A stretch of 43,152 nt of DNA from Acidobacteriota bacterium (GCA_021828285.1 JAKASG010000020.1:1-43152), one strand, 5' to 3'. Positions 1 through 10,824 are shown, numbered from the stretch's first letter. Numbers and translations: made by a program. Notes: generated by a model from the letters alone, not told the origin.

Positions 1-110
1 AACCTCAGGATTGGCAAGCTGCGAGAAAATCTTTCCAAACTTCTTGCCCTTCGCCGCCCGGCTGCCTAAAATCAGAATGATTTACCGGGCCTGAGGGAGC
101 GCTCGACGGC

Positions 111-488
111 ATGCCTGAACCGAAGGATAAAGCGGGAGACCATTTAGCGAACGAGCGGACGTTTCTCGCCTGGGTTCGCACCAGCATCAGTGTGATTGTA
201 TTCGGATTCGTCGTCGCCAAATTTGGGATCACACTGCGGCAATTCCTGAAGTTGCAGGGGCAGTCGAAACCGGAGAGCGGGCTATCGCTTGCGATGGGGA
301 TCGCGTTCATCGCGATGGGCGTTTTCATGGCTTTGGCGGCGATGTTGCGTTACCGGGTGACTTTGCGGCGGCTGGAAGCCGGTCAATTTGAGCCCGCGCG
401 CGGGATTGTCGTCTTCTTAGGGATCGTGGCCGCAGTGTTCGGCGTGGTTCTGGCCGTTTATCTTTCCCTCACCGCGCATGCGCTTTGA
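111..488 (+). CDS. DUF202 (YidH-like) inner-membrane protein
   Basis: A 125-residue protein. Residues about 12-40 carry the DUF202 hallmark: a short hydrophilic N-terminus, then LANERTFLAWVRTSISV running into a first membrane helix. Two further hydrophobic segments follow (about 62-82 and 98-122), giving three membrane helices, the usual size and topology of the family. The biochemical role of DUF202 proteins is not established. The ATG start is the only one that keeps the conserved N-terminal ANERTFLAW segment with a few residues before it; the upstream GGGAG is weak and distant. The next gene lies about 95 bases downstream on the same strand, so co-transcription with archease is possible. 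Family assignment is firm, function unknown. Confidence 0.88.
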   Translation: MPEPKDKAGDHLANERTFLAWVRTSISVIVFGFVVAKFGITLRQFLKLQGQSKPESGLSLAMGIAFIAMGVFMALAAMLRYRVTLRRLEAGQFEPARGIVVFLGIVAAVFGVVLAVYLSLTAHAL

Positions 489-581
489 CCCGGGCGCGCA
501 GCTCGAATCACAAATGGCGGCGCGCCGTTGCGCCTCGCAACTCGAGAGATTCCTGTCATCTCAAGCAAAGCGCTGTTCGAC

Positions 582-1040
582 ATGATTTTAGCGGCTGGAG
601 CGTCAGCCGAAAATGGTGCCCGGGTGAAGCCTTTTCGCGTGCTGGAGCATAAGGCGGACGTAGGATTTGAGGCGTTCGGGCGCACGCGGGAGGAACTCTT
701 CACGAATGCGGCGGCGGCTTTGACGGATCTCATGGTGGATCTCGACTCGATCCAGGCGCGGGAAAAGATCGGGATCCGGGCGGAAGGCTCCGAGGCTTCC
801 GGCTTGCTGGTGAACTGGCTCGCCGAAATTCTCTATTTATGGGATGCCGAGCATTGGCTCTTCCGCAGCTTTGAAATGGCGCGGCTGAGCGACCAGGTGG
901 CGGAGGCGGAAGCGAGCGGAGAAAAGTTCGACCCGCGCCGCCACGCCGTCAAGATGCAAGTCAAAGCAATCACCTATCACCAGCTCGCTCTCGAGCCGGC
1001 GAGGGGCGGATGGCGCGCACAAGTCTATGTGGATGTCTGA
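582..1040 (+). CDS. archease (RtcB activator)
   Basis: Archease is a small calcium-binding protein that helps guanylylate and turn over the RNA ligase RtcB. The family pattern is visible: FRVLEHKADVGFEAFGRTREELFTNAAAALTDLM near the N-terminus, LLVNWLAEILYLWD in the middle, and VKAITYHQLALE followed by a final VYVDV strand. Its acidic residues (the D of HKADVGF, the terminal D) match the metal-binding positions known for archease. The start is uncertain: ATG at 582 gives 152 residues, while GTG at 624 gives 138 residues beginning VKPFRVLEHKAD, closer to the usual family length. Neither has a good ribosome-binding site. An rtcB gene follows about 1.1 kb downstream, which supports the call. The stop overlaps the start region of the next gene by 14 bases. 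Confidence 0.9.
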   Translation: MILAAGASAENGARVKPFRVLEHKADVGFEAFGRTREELFTNAAAALTDLMVDLDSIQAREKIGIRAEGSEASGLLVNWLAEILYLWDAEHWLFRSFEMARLSDQVAEAEASGEKFDPRRHAVKMQVKAITYHQLALEPARGGWRAQVYVDV

Positions 1041-2028
1041 CTTCAAATCCGCGATGCGAAGGAGATCCCGTGCGACAGCCGCTTTGATGGCCGCATTGCT
1101 CCTTGCCTGCACCGGCAGCATCCGCGCCGCGAATTGGGATTACCGCGTTCTCGAAGTCAAGCCGAACGTTTTTGTCTGGAAGCCCCAGAACATTTTGGAG
1201 ATGAACGGCGAGCCCGCATTCAACCGCGCGACCAACTCCGGCTTCGTCATGACTTCGGGCGGAGTCCTGGTGGTGGATACGAGCAATACCCCCTCGCACG
1301 CCCGCTCGATCCTTTACGAAATCCGCCAGCGCACAAGCGAGCCCGTTGTGGACGTGGTGAACACAGATTCGTCGCCCGCGCGGACGCTTGGCAATGAAAC
1401 GTTCGCCGACCTCGAACCCTCGATCATCGCCACGTCCGCCGCCGCCGCCCTGATCCGAAAGTACGATGCCGCCTATCCGACGCGGCTCGATCAGGACCCC
1501 TTACTTGCGGTTCGCATGAGGGGCTTTCATCCGACCTCGCCGAACAAAACGTTTGACCACGAGATGGACCTGACGCTCGGCGGCGAGCAGATTCGGGTGA
1601 TTGAGCTGGGCGATTGCACTTCACCCGGCGACGCCGCCGTTTTTCTTCCTCGGGCTAAAGTCGTTTTTCTCGGCGGTGCGTTTGAAAACGGGTACTTTCC
1701 ACACATCGGCCCGGGCAACATTCGGCGCTGGATTGCTACGCTCAAAAAAGTTGAAACATGGGGCGCAGACGTTTTTATTCCTGGAAACGGGGCGCCCGGA
1801 AGCCGTGAGGACGTCGAAAATTTCCGCCGATTTCTGAAATGGCTCGAGAGCGGAGTTGAAGCCGGGATTCAGCGCAAGGAAACGCTCGGGCAAATCGAAA
1901 ATGCGCTGGTTCCTTTTGAGAACTATCCGTGGCGCGCGCCGGAACTCCAAAAGCGCGACGTTGAAGCTGTCTATCGCCAGTTGAATCCCGCGCCCGCCCA
2001 TCAGGCTGCAAAGCCGCAAACTCATTAG
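1027..2028 (+). CDS. secreted metallo-beta-lactamase-fold protein lacking all metal ligands
   Basis: A 333-residue protein with a basic N-terminus and a hydrophobic segment (about 16-34, MAALLLACTGSIRAA) that reads as a signal peptide. The mature part follows the MBL-fold order: NSGFVMTSGGVLVVDTSN (first sandwich strand), a segment normally NTHxHxDHxxGN but here NTDSSPARTLGN (about 117-128), GDCTSPGD where AHTxGD is expected, VVFLGGAFENG where FxGD is expected, and IPGNGAPG where PGHG is expected. Strands, glycines and spacing survive while the His/Asp metal ligands are gone. It is therefore probably a non-hydrolytic binding protein or pseudoenzyme. ATG at 1027 overlaps the archease stop; ATG at 1054 (MRRRSRATAAL) would give a more typical signal peptide. 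It sits between archease and rtcB. Fold assignment is fairly sure, loss of catalysis is inferred, the role is unknown. Confidence 0.8.
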   Translation: MWMSDFKSAMRRRSRATAALMAALLLACTGSIRAANWDYRVLEVKPNVFVWKPQNILEMNGEPAFNRATNSGFVMTSGGVLVVDTSNTPSHARSILYEIRQRTSEPVVDVVNTDSSPARTLGNETFADLEPSIIATSAAAALIRKYDAAYPTRLDQDPLLAVRMRGFHPTSPNKTFDHEMDLTLGGEQIRVIELGDCTSPGDAAVFLPRAKVVFLGGAFENGYFPHIGPGNIRRWIATLKKVETWGADVFIPGNGAPGSREDVENFRRFLKWLESGVEAGIQRKETLGQIENALVPFENYPWRAPELQKRDVEAVYRQLNPAPAHQAAKPQTH

Positions 2029-2122
2029 GCTCGAATGTCCGCACCCGCCAGGGTTCCCTCGAACGGGCCGACGACGTGCTGGCGGGAGACTTCGGCGTGA
2101 AGCGATGCTTTAGGATGCGTTA

Positions 2123-3565
2123 ATGCAACTCTCTCAGCTTGAAAAGCTCGACGACTATCGCTGGCTGATCCCGCGCAGCACGCGGGCGGGCATGTTGACG
2201 GACGCGCTCGTTTACTCGGACGAGAACCTTCTCGAAAACATTCTGAATGATCTTTCGCTCGAGCAAGCGATGAACGTCGCGATGCTGCCGGGCATTGTGG
2301 GCCGGTCGCTGGCCATGCCGGACGTTCATCAGGGTTATGGATTTCCAATCGGCGGCGTTGCGGCGACGATGCCGGACGAAGGCGGCGTGGTTTCGCCGGG
2401 AGGCGTAGGGTTCGATATCAACTGCGGCGTCCGCTTGCTCGCGAGCACGCTCGTGCGGGAAGAGGTGCAGCCAAAAATCCGCGAGCTGGTCAATCAGCTT
2501 TTTCGCGATATTCCTTCCGGTGCGGGCCGCGGCGGTTCGATCAAGCTGACTTCGAAGGACCTCGACCGCGTCATGACGGAAGGAGCAGCGTGGATGGTCG
2601 AACAGGGTTACGGCGAGCCGGAAGACTTGACGCACAGCGAGGAAGGTGGCGCGATGGATGGCGCGGACCCGGCTGCCGTCGGCGACCGGCCGCGCAAGCG
2701 CGGGCTGCCTCAACTCGGAACGCTCGGCTCCGGCAACCATTTTCTCGAAGTTCAGTACGTCGAAAGGGTTTTCGAACCGGCGATCGCGCGGGAATTCGGG
2801 CTTCAGGAAGAGCAGATCGTCGTGCTCATTCACTCCGGCTCGCGAGGCTTCGGACATCAGGTTTGCACGGACTATCTGAAGGATATGGACGCGGCCATGC
2901 GGCGCTACAGGATCAACGTTCCGGACCGGCAGCTTGCCTGTGTGCCGGTCCATTCGCGTGAAGGGCAGGCGTATCTCGGCGCGATGCGCGCGGCGGCGAA
3001 TTTCGCCTGGGCGAACCGGCAAGGTATCGCGCATTTCACGCGAAAGGCGTTCGAACGAATTTTCGGCCAGGGCGCGCGTATGCGGGTGGTTTACGACGTG
3101 TGCCACAATATTGCCAAGCTCGAACGCCACGCGGTTGCGGGGCTTGACCGGAAAATCCTGGTTCATCGCAAAGGCGCGACGCGCGCCTTTCCTCGAAGCC
3201 GGCCGGAAGTACCGGAAGCCTATAAAGCGGTGGGGCAGCCCGTCCTGATTCCGGGCTCGATGGGAACAGCGTCTTACGTTCTGGTGGGCGCGGAAGGCGC
3301 ACTCGACGAGACTTTCGGGACCACATGCCACGGCGCCGGCCGCGTAATGAGCCGCACCGCCGCGAAGAAGTCGGCGTTCGCTCAGAATGCCAGAGAGCGG
3401 CTTGAAGGGCGCGGAATTATCGTCCGCTCGGAAACCAAGGACGGCATCAGCGAGGAAATTCCGGAAGCTTATAAAGATGTGGATGCGGTCGTCAACGTCG
3501 TCCACAACGCGGGGCTTTCAAAACGCGTCGCGCGCCTGAGGCCGCTCGGCGTGATTAAAGGGTAG
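2123..3565 (+). CDS. rtcB: RtcB-type RNA ligase
   Basis: RtcB joins 2',3'-cyclic-phosphate or 3'-phosphate RNA ends to 5'-OH ends, using GTP and Mn2+ through a guanylylated histidine. This 480-residue protein is full length. Metal and guanylate motifs appear in order: MPDVHQGYGFPIGGVAA (about 73-89), PGGVGFDINCGVR (about 92-104, with the metal Asp and Cys), LGSGNHFLEVQ, IHSGSRGFGHQ, the YDVCHNIAKLE histidine, VHRKGATRAFP, and GTTCHGAGRVMSR near the C-terminus with the histidine expected to carry GMP. A modest AGGA lies about 7 bases before the ATG. It shares strand with archease upstream. The bacterial role is probably repair of cleaved tRNA or rRNA; no tRNA-splicing role is implied. Identification is secure. 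Confidence 0.97.
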   Translation: MQLSQLEKLDDYRWLIPRSTRAGMLTDALVYSDENLLENILNDLSLEQAMNVAMLPGIVGRSLAMPDVHQGYGFPIGGVAATMPDEGGVVSPGGVGFDINCGVRLLASTLVREEVQPKIRELVNQLFRDIPSGAGRGGSIKLTSKDLDRVMTEGAAWMVEQGYGEPEDLTHSEEGGAMDGADPAAVGDRPRKRGLPQLGTLGSGNHFLEVQYVERVFEPAIAREFGLQEEQIVVLIHSGSRGFGHQVCTDYLKDMDAAMRRYRINVPDRQLACVPVHSREGQAYLGAMRAAANFAWANRQGIAHFTRKAFERIFGQGARMRVVYDVCHNIAKLERHAVAGLDRKILVHRKGATRAFPRSRPEVPEAYKAVGQPVLIPGSMGTASYVLVGAEGALDETFGTTCHGAGRVMSRTAAKKSAFAQNARERLEGRGIIVRSETKDGISEEIPEAYKDVDAVVNVVHNAGLSKRVARLRPLGVIKG

Positions 3566-3594
3566 CGCCGCTCGCTTCGTCGCTTGGGCGGCGC
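3565..3594. terminator. GC-rich hairpin between convergent rtcB and bacterioferritin genes
   Basis: A perfect 7-bp inverted repeat, GCGCCGC at 3565-3571 and GCGGCGC at 3588-3594, lies directly after the rtcB stop codon, between two genes that converge. There is no clear run of T on either side, so it is at best a weak or factor-assisted bidirectional terminator. Confidence 0.4.
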
Positions 3595-3621
3595 GGGGCG
3601 GGCTCGAAAATCGAAGGGCGG

Positions 3622-4092
3622 CTAGGAGCGCATCTGCTGGGCGAGGTAATTGGCAAGGCCCAGGTCTTTAATCATGCTGAGCTGGGTTTCGAGGAAGTCC
3701 ACGTGTTCTTCCTCGTCCTTCAGCAAAACCTCCATGAGATCGGCGGAAGCATTGTCGCCGTGTTTGCGGGCTATCGCGATGTATTGGTTGTATTCGGCGA
3801 CCGCGTTCTTCTCGAGATCCAGGTCATTTTGGATCTGCTGCTCGACCGACTTGCCGATGCGCAACTTGGGCAGGGCGTTTAAATCCGGAATGCCTTCAAG
3901 AAAGAGAATGTGCTCAATGAGGGCCTCGGCGTGCTTCATTTCTCCGATGGCCTGCTTTTTCGTTTCCGCGTAGAGGCGCTTGTAGCCCCAATTGTTCTGC
4001 ATTTCACCGTGCAAAAAATACTGGCTAATCGCCTGGAGTTCTTCGCTCAGGGCTTTCTGCAGGACTTCAATAACTTCCGATTTCCCTTTCAT
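3622..4092 (-). CDS. bfr: bacterioferritin
   Basis: An iron-storage and ferroxidase protein forming 24-subunit shells that oxidise Fe2+ and store ferric mineral. At 156 residues it has the usual length. The di-iron ferroxidase ligands fall at canonical positions: Glu18, Glu51, His54, Glu94, Glu127 and His130. Met52, the heme axial ligand that distinguishes bacterioferritin from non-heme ferritins, is present in EMKHAE. The start is supported by an AGGAGA ribosome-binding site about 8 bases upstream. It converges on rtcB. No bacterioferritin-associated ferredoxin is adjacent. Confidence 0.97.
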   Translation of the reverse strand: MKGKSEVIEVLQKALSEELQAISQYFLHGEMQNNWGYKRLYAETKKQAIGEMKHAEALIEHILFLEGIPDLNALPKLRIGKSVEQQIQNDLDLEKNAVAEYNQYIAIARKHGDNASADLMEVLLKDEEEHVDFLETQLSMIKDLGLANYLAQQMRS

Positions 4093-4171
4093 CGTCGCAT
4101 TTCTCCTTTAGTGAAACAGTGTAGCAAGGTTTCGACGCGCCATCCATAGGTGCGGGGACGGCGATGGGCGA

Positions 4172-5179
4172 TCAGGGCGCACGGTCGGAAGCGTCCGGCG
4201 AAGCTTCCACCTCGCGGCTTTTCTCGCGCACGTGGGCGATGAGTTTTCGCACGCTGTTCGCTAGTTGGACGATTTCTCCTTCGCCCTGAAGGTTAAAAAC
4301 GATCTCGTAGTTGCCCGCCGCCGCGTGATCCACGGCGTCCTTCAAATCCACCAGGGGCTTTACAACCTGCCGTGGCAAGGTGAAGCTGACCCAGATGCTC
4401 AGAAGAAAAACGAACAAGGAAACGCTGCCGAGCACCCATTCCGAGCGGTCAAGCAGGTTGCGCGCTTTCTGATGATCCTGCTGTACCTGCGCCCAACTTT
4501 GCCCTTCCAGTCGCGACGCGAGCCGCAGGATTTCCCCGCTCGAGGCCCGAAGCTTTTCAGCGGTTTTCTGAACGGCAGGGTCTTCCGTGCCCGCGGCCGT
4601 GACCGACGAGTTGAACGTTTGGGTGAGGTTGTGGAGTTGGAGAACGAAATTGGAGCGGCTCAGGCGACGGCCGCGGCGAAGGAGGGCTGCGAGATCGATT
4701 TCATACTTCCGCGCCGCCTCCTGAATGCGTTCCTGAGCGGACGCCGGAGCTTCAGCGCGCATTTCAGCCACGGCCTGCATATCCGTCCGATATTGCCCGG
4801 CCAGCGTGAGAATCCGGGTGGTGATCTTTTCTTGGTGTGGATTCAGCCTGGCGCAGTTTCGGATCGTTTTCTCGAGCCGGGTCATATCTCCGCGGTTCTC
4901 ACGGAGGTCCGCGGGATCGTGCAGCAGGAAGTAAGCACGCTCCGACCGCCGTGCATCGAGCATTTGAATCGAGGCTTGCTCGGCCTCCATCGCCACCGCC
5001 GCATCCACGCTGACAATTCGGTCCACAATTCCCCACATCACGAACAAGTAGTAGACAGCAAGGAAAATGACGGGGACAAGAATGAGGCGCACAATAGCAA
5101 GGCTGTAGGCCACGCGCCGGCGCAACGAAGGCCCACTGGCAAAGACCTTGAACAGTTTGAGGCGCTGGCTTGGCATCAC
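4172..5179 (-). CDS. HAMP-domain membrane sensor without an output domain
   Basis: A 335-residue membrane protein. A basic N-terminus leads into a first membrane helix (about 25-50, rich in I/L/V/F). A largely helical extracytoplasmic region of about 190 residues follows, resembling four-helix-bundle chemoreceptor sensors (RRSERAYFLL and LTQTFNSSVTAAG segments). A second membrane helix (about 248-268) leads to a HAMP domain (PRQVVKPLVDLKDAVDHAAAGNYE through EIVQLANSVRKLIAHVREKSREVE). The chain then stops after about 12 residues, with no kinase, methyl-accepting, cyclase or GGDEF domain. GTG at 5179 is preferred over the next ATG because GGGAGG lies 10 bases upstream of it. It may pass a signal to a separate partner or be a shortened receptor. 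No partner gene is adjacent. Confidence 0.8.
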   Translation of the reverse strand: MMPSQRLKLFKVFASGPSLRRRVAYSLAIVRLILVPVIFLAVYYLFVMWGIVDRIVSVDAAVAMEAEQASIQMLDARRSERAYFLLHDPADLRENRGDMTRLEKTIRNCARLNPHQEKITTRILTLAGQYRTDMQAVAEMRAEAPASAQERIQEAARKYEIDLAALLRRGRRLSRSNFVLQLHNLTQTFNSSVTAAGTEDPAVQKTAEKLRASSGEILRLASRLEGQSWAQVQQDHQKARNLLDRSEWVLGSVSLFVFLLSIWVSFTLPRQVVKPLVDLKDAVDHAAAGNYEIVFNLQGEGEIVQLANSVRKLIAHVREKSREVEASPDASDRAP

Positions 5180-5634
5180 GAGCGGGACGCCTCCCGTGCG
5201 AACCGCGATCGCCCTCGATCCTTCAACAAACTCCCATCCTGGCTCTCGCTCCCATCATACCGAGGAAGATGGGCATCTTACCTGAAATTCTGCGGAAACG
5301 CAGCCATGGAATCTGGAAGTCGGTGGATTTACCCCTCGGAAAAATGGCAATATCCGCCGGCAGCCCTCGGCGCTTCGCGCTAGAATTCGCTTTCCGAGTA
5401 TGCTACTCTAATTTCTTGCATTGCATCATCTCGTTAAGCAACGAGTGGCCCTCGTCGGTTCAGCGCGGCTCAATAGGAATGGGAGACAACCCAAGCATTT
5501 CGAGAGAGTTCGGAGCGCTTTGCTAACCCCTGACGACCGGCCAAGGCGGCGCATTCCCAATTAGGGTAATTGGAGCCTGCGGCAGCCGCGAGTCCCGGCG
5601 CCGAGTGTCCCATCCGCTCCCCTCTGAGAACGCC
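5180..5634. other. dnaA upstream region without a recognisable gene
   Basis: This 455-base stretch lies between the divergently transcribed HAMP sensor and dnaA. Apparent reading frames here have compositions unlike the neighbours and no family pattern. I find no TTATNCACA-type DnaA box and no convincing -35/-10 pair. The AT-richer part around 5395-5445 is the likeliest place for the dnaA promoter, but this is inference. Confidence 0.5.
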
Positions 5635-6960
5635 ATGAACGCCTGGCAAAAGGTTTTGAATTCCCTCAAGCCGAGAGTTAATCCGCAAAGCTACGAAACC
5701 TGGTTGCGTCCTGCCCGCTTCAGCCACGTTGACGGGGATCTGATGGTCGTGCGGGTTCCGAACCTGGAATTCCAGGAATGGATTCAGGAGCATTACGGGA
5801 CGATGGTCGAGGAAACGCTCAAAGAGCTGAACCTCGATTGCCGAGGGGTCCGGTTTATCTTCGAAGAGGCCCCGAACAAGGAGTTGGGCGGGAAAAGCGA
5901 AGCACGGCCGAAACAAGCCGAATTGGACTTCGATTCTATTGATCACCGGCTGAATCCGAGATACACGTTCGATCACTTCGTGGTCGGCAATTGCAATCAA
6001 TTCGCGCACGCCGCGGCGCGCGCTGTCGCAGAATCCCCAGCGAAGGTCTATAACCCGCTTTTCCTTTACGGCGGAGTGGGTTTGGGCAAGACACACCTCA
6101 TGCAGGCGGTTGGACACTTTCTCAAGAGCGCTCGCAAAGAGACGCGTCTCGCCTACGTTTCGTCCGAGGAATTCACGAACGAGGTGATTACGTCCCTTCG
6201 CTATGATCGTATGGTCTCATTCCGCGACAACTACCGCCACGTTGACGTGCTCTTGCTCGATGACATCGAGTTTATTGCCGGGAAGGAACGGACTCAGGAG
6301 GAGTTCTTCCACACGTTCAACGCGCTTTATGAAGCCCAAAAACAGGTGGTGATAACTAGCGATCAGCCTCCCAAGGAGATTCCCGGACTTGAAGAGCGGT
6401 TGCGTTCTAGGTTCGCCTGGGGACTGACGGCTGACCTCCAGGCCCCGGACCTGGAAACAAAGCGCGCGATTCTGGCCAAGAAGGCGGATGAGCAAGGGGT
6501 TAGTTCGCTGCCGGACACGGTCGCCGACTTCATGGCTTCGCGCATCAATTCGAGCATTCGCGATCTGGAAGGTGCGCTGACGCGGCTGATCGCTTACTCT
6601 TCGCTGACCGGCGCCGGGATCGACTTGGCGATGGCGCAGCAAGTTCTCAAGAACCTTGTGGACCTCGATGAACGGCGAATTTCAATCGAAAACATTCAGC
6701 GGGTTGTCTGCCAGCAATTCGGGCTGACGCTTACCCAATTGAAATCCAAGAACAACAGCCATGCCGTCGCCTTTCCTCGCCAAATCGCCATGTACCTGTC
6801 GAAAAAGTACACGGGCGCGTCGCTGCCTGTGATCGGGAGGGAGTTCGGCGGCAAGCACCACACCACTGTCCTTCATTCTGTCAATAAAATCGAGGATGCA
6901 AGGAAGAACGACCGGGATTTAAACAGATTGATTAACAAGCTAAAGGATAGTCTTAATTGA
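5635..6960 (+). CDS. dnaA: chromosomal replication initiator DnaA
   Basis: DnaA binds DnaA boxes at oriC, forms an ATP-dependent helical filament and melts the origin. Domain I begins MNAWQKVLNSLKPRVNPQSYETWL. After a short linker (about 83-105) comes the AAA+ core: NPLFLYGGVGLGKTHL (Walker A), VLLLDDIEFIAGKE (Walker B) and RLRSRFAWGL (box VII/sensor region). The C-terminal HTH domain ends in the DNA-binding signature, here FGGKHHTTVLHSVNKIE. The common form is GGRDHTTV, so Asp is replaced by His next to the specificity loop. ATG at 5635 (441 residues) is preferred over GTG at 5605 because it places the usual MNxWxKVL directly at the N-terminus. dnaN and gyrB follow in the classical origin order. 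Confidence 0.97.
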   Translation: MNAWQKVLNSLKPRVNPQSYETWLRPARFSHVDGDLMVVRVPNLEFQEWIQEHYGTMVEETLKELNLDCRGVRFIFEEAPNKELGGKSEARPKQAELDFDSIDHRLNPRYTFDHFVVGNCNQFAHAAARAVAESPAKVYNPLFLYGGVGLGKTHLMQAVGHFLKSARKETRLAYVSSEEFTNEVITSLRYDRMVSFRDNYRHVDVLLLDDIEFIAGKERTQEEFFHTFNALYEAQKQVVITSDQPPKEIPGLEERLRSRFAWGLTADLQAPDLETKRAILAKKADEQGVSSLPDTVADFMASRINSSIRDLEGALTRLIAYSSLTGAGIDLAMAQQVLKNLVDLDERRISIENIQRVVCQQFGLTLTQLKSKNNSHAVAFPRQIAMYLSKKYTGASLPVIGREFGGKHHTTVLHSVNKIEDARKNDRDLNRLINKLKDSLN

Positions 6961-7010
6961 CCTTATTGTGTTATGAACAGGCTGGTGTGAAAAGTGGTTT
7001 GTAAACCGAT

Positions 7011-7063
7011 TGTGGAGAATCGAAGGTGTTTTGTTTTCCACAACCTTCGGCGTTTTATTCACA
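7011..7063. other. DnaA-box cluster, probable oriC element
   Basis: The dnaA-dnaN spacer holds three close matches to the DnaA box TTWTNCACA within 53 bases: TTATTCACA at 7055-7063 (perfect), TTTTCCACA at 7034-7042 (perfect to the relaxed consensus), and TGTGGAGAA at 7011-7019 (reverse orientation, one mismatch). The surrounding 190 bases are AT-rich relative to the genes. This location is a common bacterial origin site. The extent of the unwinding element cannot be fixed by eye. Confidence 0.7.
7021..7049 (+). terminator. hairpin after dnaA with a DnaA box in its loop
   Basis: CGAAGGT at 7021-7027 pairs perfectly with ACCTTCG at 7043-7049. The 15-base loop contains the DnaA box at 7034-7042, and a short T run (7053-7056) follows. 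It could be the dnaA transcription terminator or a cruciform-prone origin element. The 7-bp stem is modest. Confidence 0.35.
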
Positions 7064-7158
7064 AGCAACAGGCAAGGAAATTTGCGATGTAACGCGGGTT
7101 TAGCTCTTTTCCAAGATTTCACAGTCCCTACTACTACTCTATTGAGAGGGTGAAAAAA

Positions 7159-8274
7159 ATGGAATTTTCCGTCGATCGGGATAGCTTGCTGAAAGAGTTG
7201 AGCCTCACTCAGGGAGTCGTGGAGCGCAAAACCACGATTCCAATCCTCGCTAATCTCCTGATTGAAGCGGTAGAATCTACCGTGCGCATCAGCGCAACCG
7301 ACCTGGAACTTGCCGTATCATCCTCGTTTCCTGCAAAAGTCAAGCAAAGCGGTTCTGGAACGATTCCCGCCAAGCGTCTGCTTGAAATCGCCCGAACGCT
7401 TCCCGCAGCCGATGTCCGTTTCAAGTTGCTTGAAAACCATTGGGTGCAGCTCAACTGCCAAAGATCGTCGTTCAAGCTGGTTGGGATGGCCAGGGACAAT
7501 TTTCCAGCCCTGCCCGCAGTTCCCAAAACAATTGCCACGCTTCCATGCCGTGTGCTGACGGGCATGATCAACCGCACGATCTTCTCGATCTCCAATGAAG
7601 AATCCCGCTATACCCTGAACGGCGCGCTTCTCGTCTTGAAGCCGGAGAGCGTGGCGATGGTGGCAACGGACGGGCACCGGCTTTCGCTGGTCGAAGGAGA
7701 CGTGGAAGTTGGAGGGCTCAAAAACGAGTTGCACGTGCTCATTCCAAAAAAGGCCATGGGAGAGCTGGTGAAGCTCCTGGCGGAAGCGGGAGAAGAAGCA
7801 ACCGTCGAGTTTTCAAAGGATGAAAATCATCTCTATTTTTCAGTCGGCGGGCGCCTGCTGGTCTCGCGTGTACTCACCGGGCAATTTCCGAATTATGACG
7901 CTGTCCTGCCGCGCGAGAACAAGCGCGTTGTCGAGCTGGATAAAGACCAATTTACAGCCGCCGTGCGGCGGGTCGCGCTGCTCGCCGACGAGCGCTCGCG
8001 CGCCATCAAGGTTCAGCTCGACAGCGGGAAACTCGAAGTCTACTCATCAAGCGGCGACTATGGCGAAGCGAATGAAGCCATCGAGGTCAAATACACGGAT
8101 TCGCCGATGCAGATTGGGTTCAATTATCAATACCTCCTCGATTTCCTGGGAGTAATCGGCGAGGGCGGCTCGGTGCGCATGGAGCTCAAGGACGAGCAAA
8201 GCGCGGGCCAGCTTCGGCCGGCGGATGAAAAGATTTTTCGGTATCGCTATATCGTGATGCCTATGAGGATTTGA
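7159..8274 (+). CDS. dnaN: DNA polymerase III sliding clamp (beta subunit)
   Basis: The beta clamp forms a homodimeric ring on DNA that tethers polymerase and other replication proteins. The 371-residue product begins MEFSVDRDSLLKELSLTQGVVERKTTIPILANLLIEA, the standard first-domain opening. It continues through ISATDLELAV, VATDGHRLSLVEG and FPNYDAVLPRE, and ends in the clamp-typical YIVMPMR motif plus Ile. ATG at 7159 is chosen over GTG at 7150 because GAGAGGG lies 8 bases before the ATG and the protein then starts exactly like its relatives. It follows dnaA across the probable origin spacer and precedes gyrB. Confidence 0.97.
   Translation: MEFSVDRDSLLKELSLTQGVVERKTTIPILANLLIEAVESTVRISATDLELAVSSSFPAKVKQSGSGTIPAKRLLEIARTLPAADVRFKLLENHWVQLNCQRSSFKLVGMARDNFPALPAVPKTIATLPCRVLTGMINRTIFSISNEESRYTLNGALLVLKPESVAMVATDGHRLSLVEGDVEVGGLKNELHVLIPKKAMGELVKLLAEAGEEATVEFSKDENHLYFSVGGRLLVSRVLTGQFPNYDAVLPRENKRVVELDKDQFTAAVRRVALLADERSRAIKVQLDSGKLEVYSSSGDYGEANEAIEVKYTDSPMQIGFNYQYLLDFLGVIGEGGSVRMELKDEQSAGQLRPADEKIFRYRYIVMPMRI

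Positions 8275-10824
<2,550 letters not shown>

Noticed and set aside
2120-3505. 461-residue open frame antisense to rtcB
   Set aside because: It is a shadow of the highly conserved rtcB codons; its composition is Arg/His/Ala-rich without motifs.
5170-5526. 118-residue plus-strand frame upstream of dnaA
   Set aside because: No family pattern, no ribosome-binding site, and it begins inside the HAMP gene; treated as non-coding upstream region.
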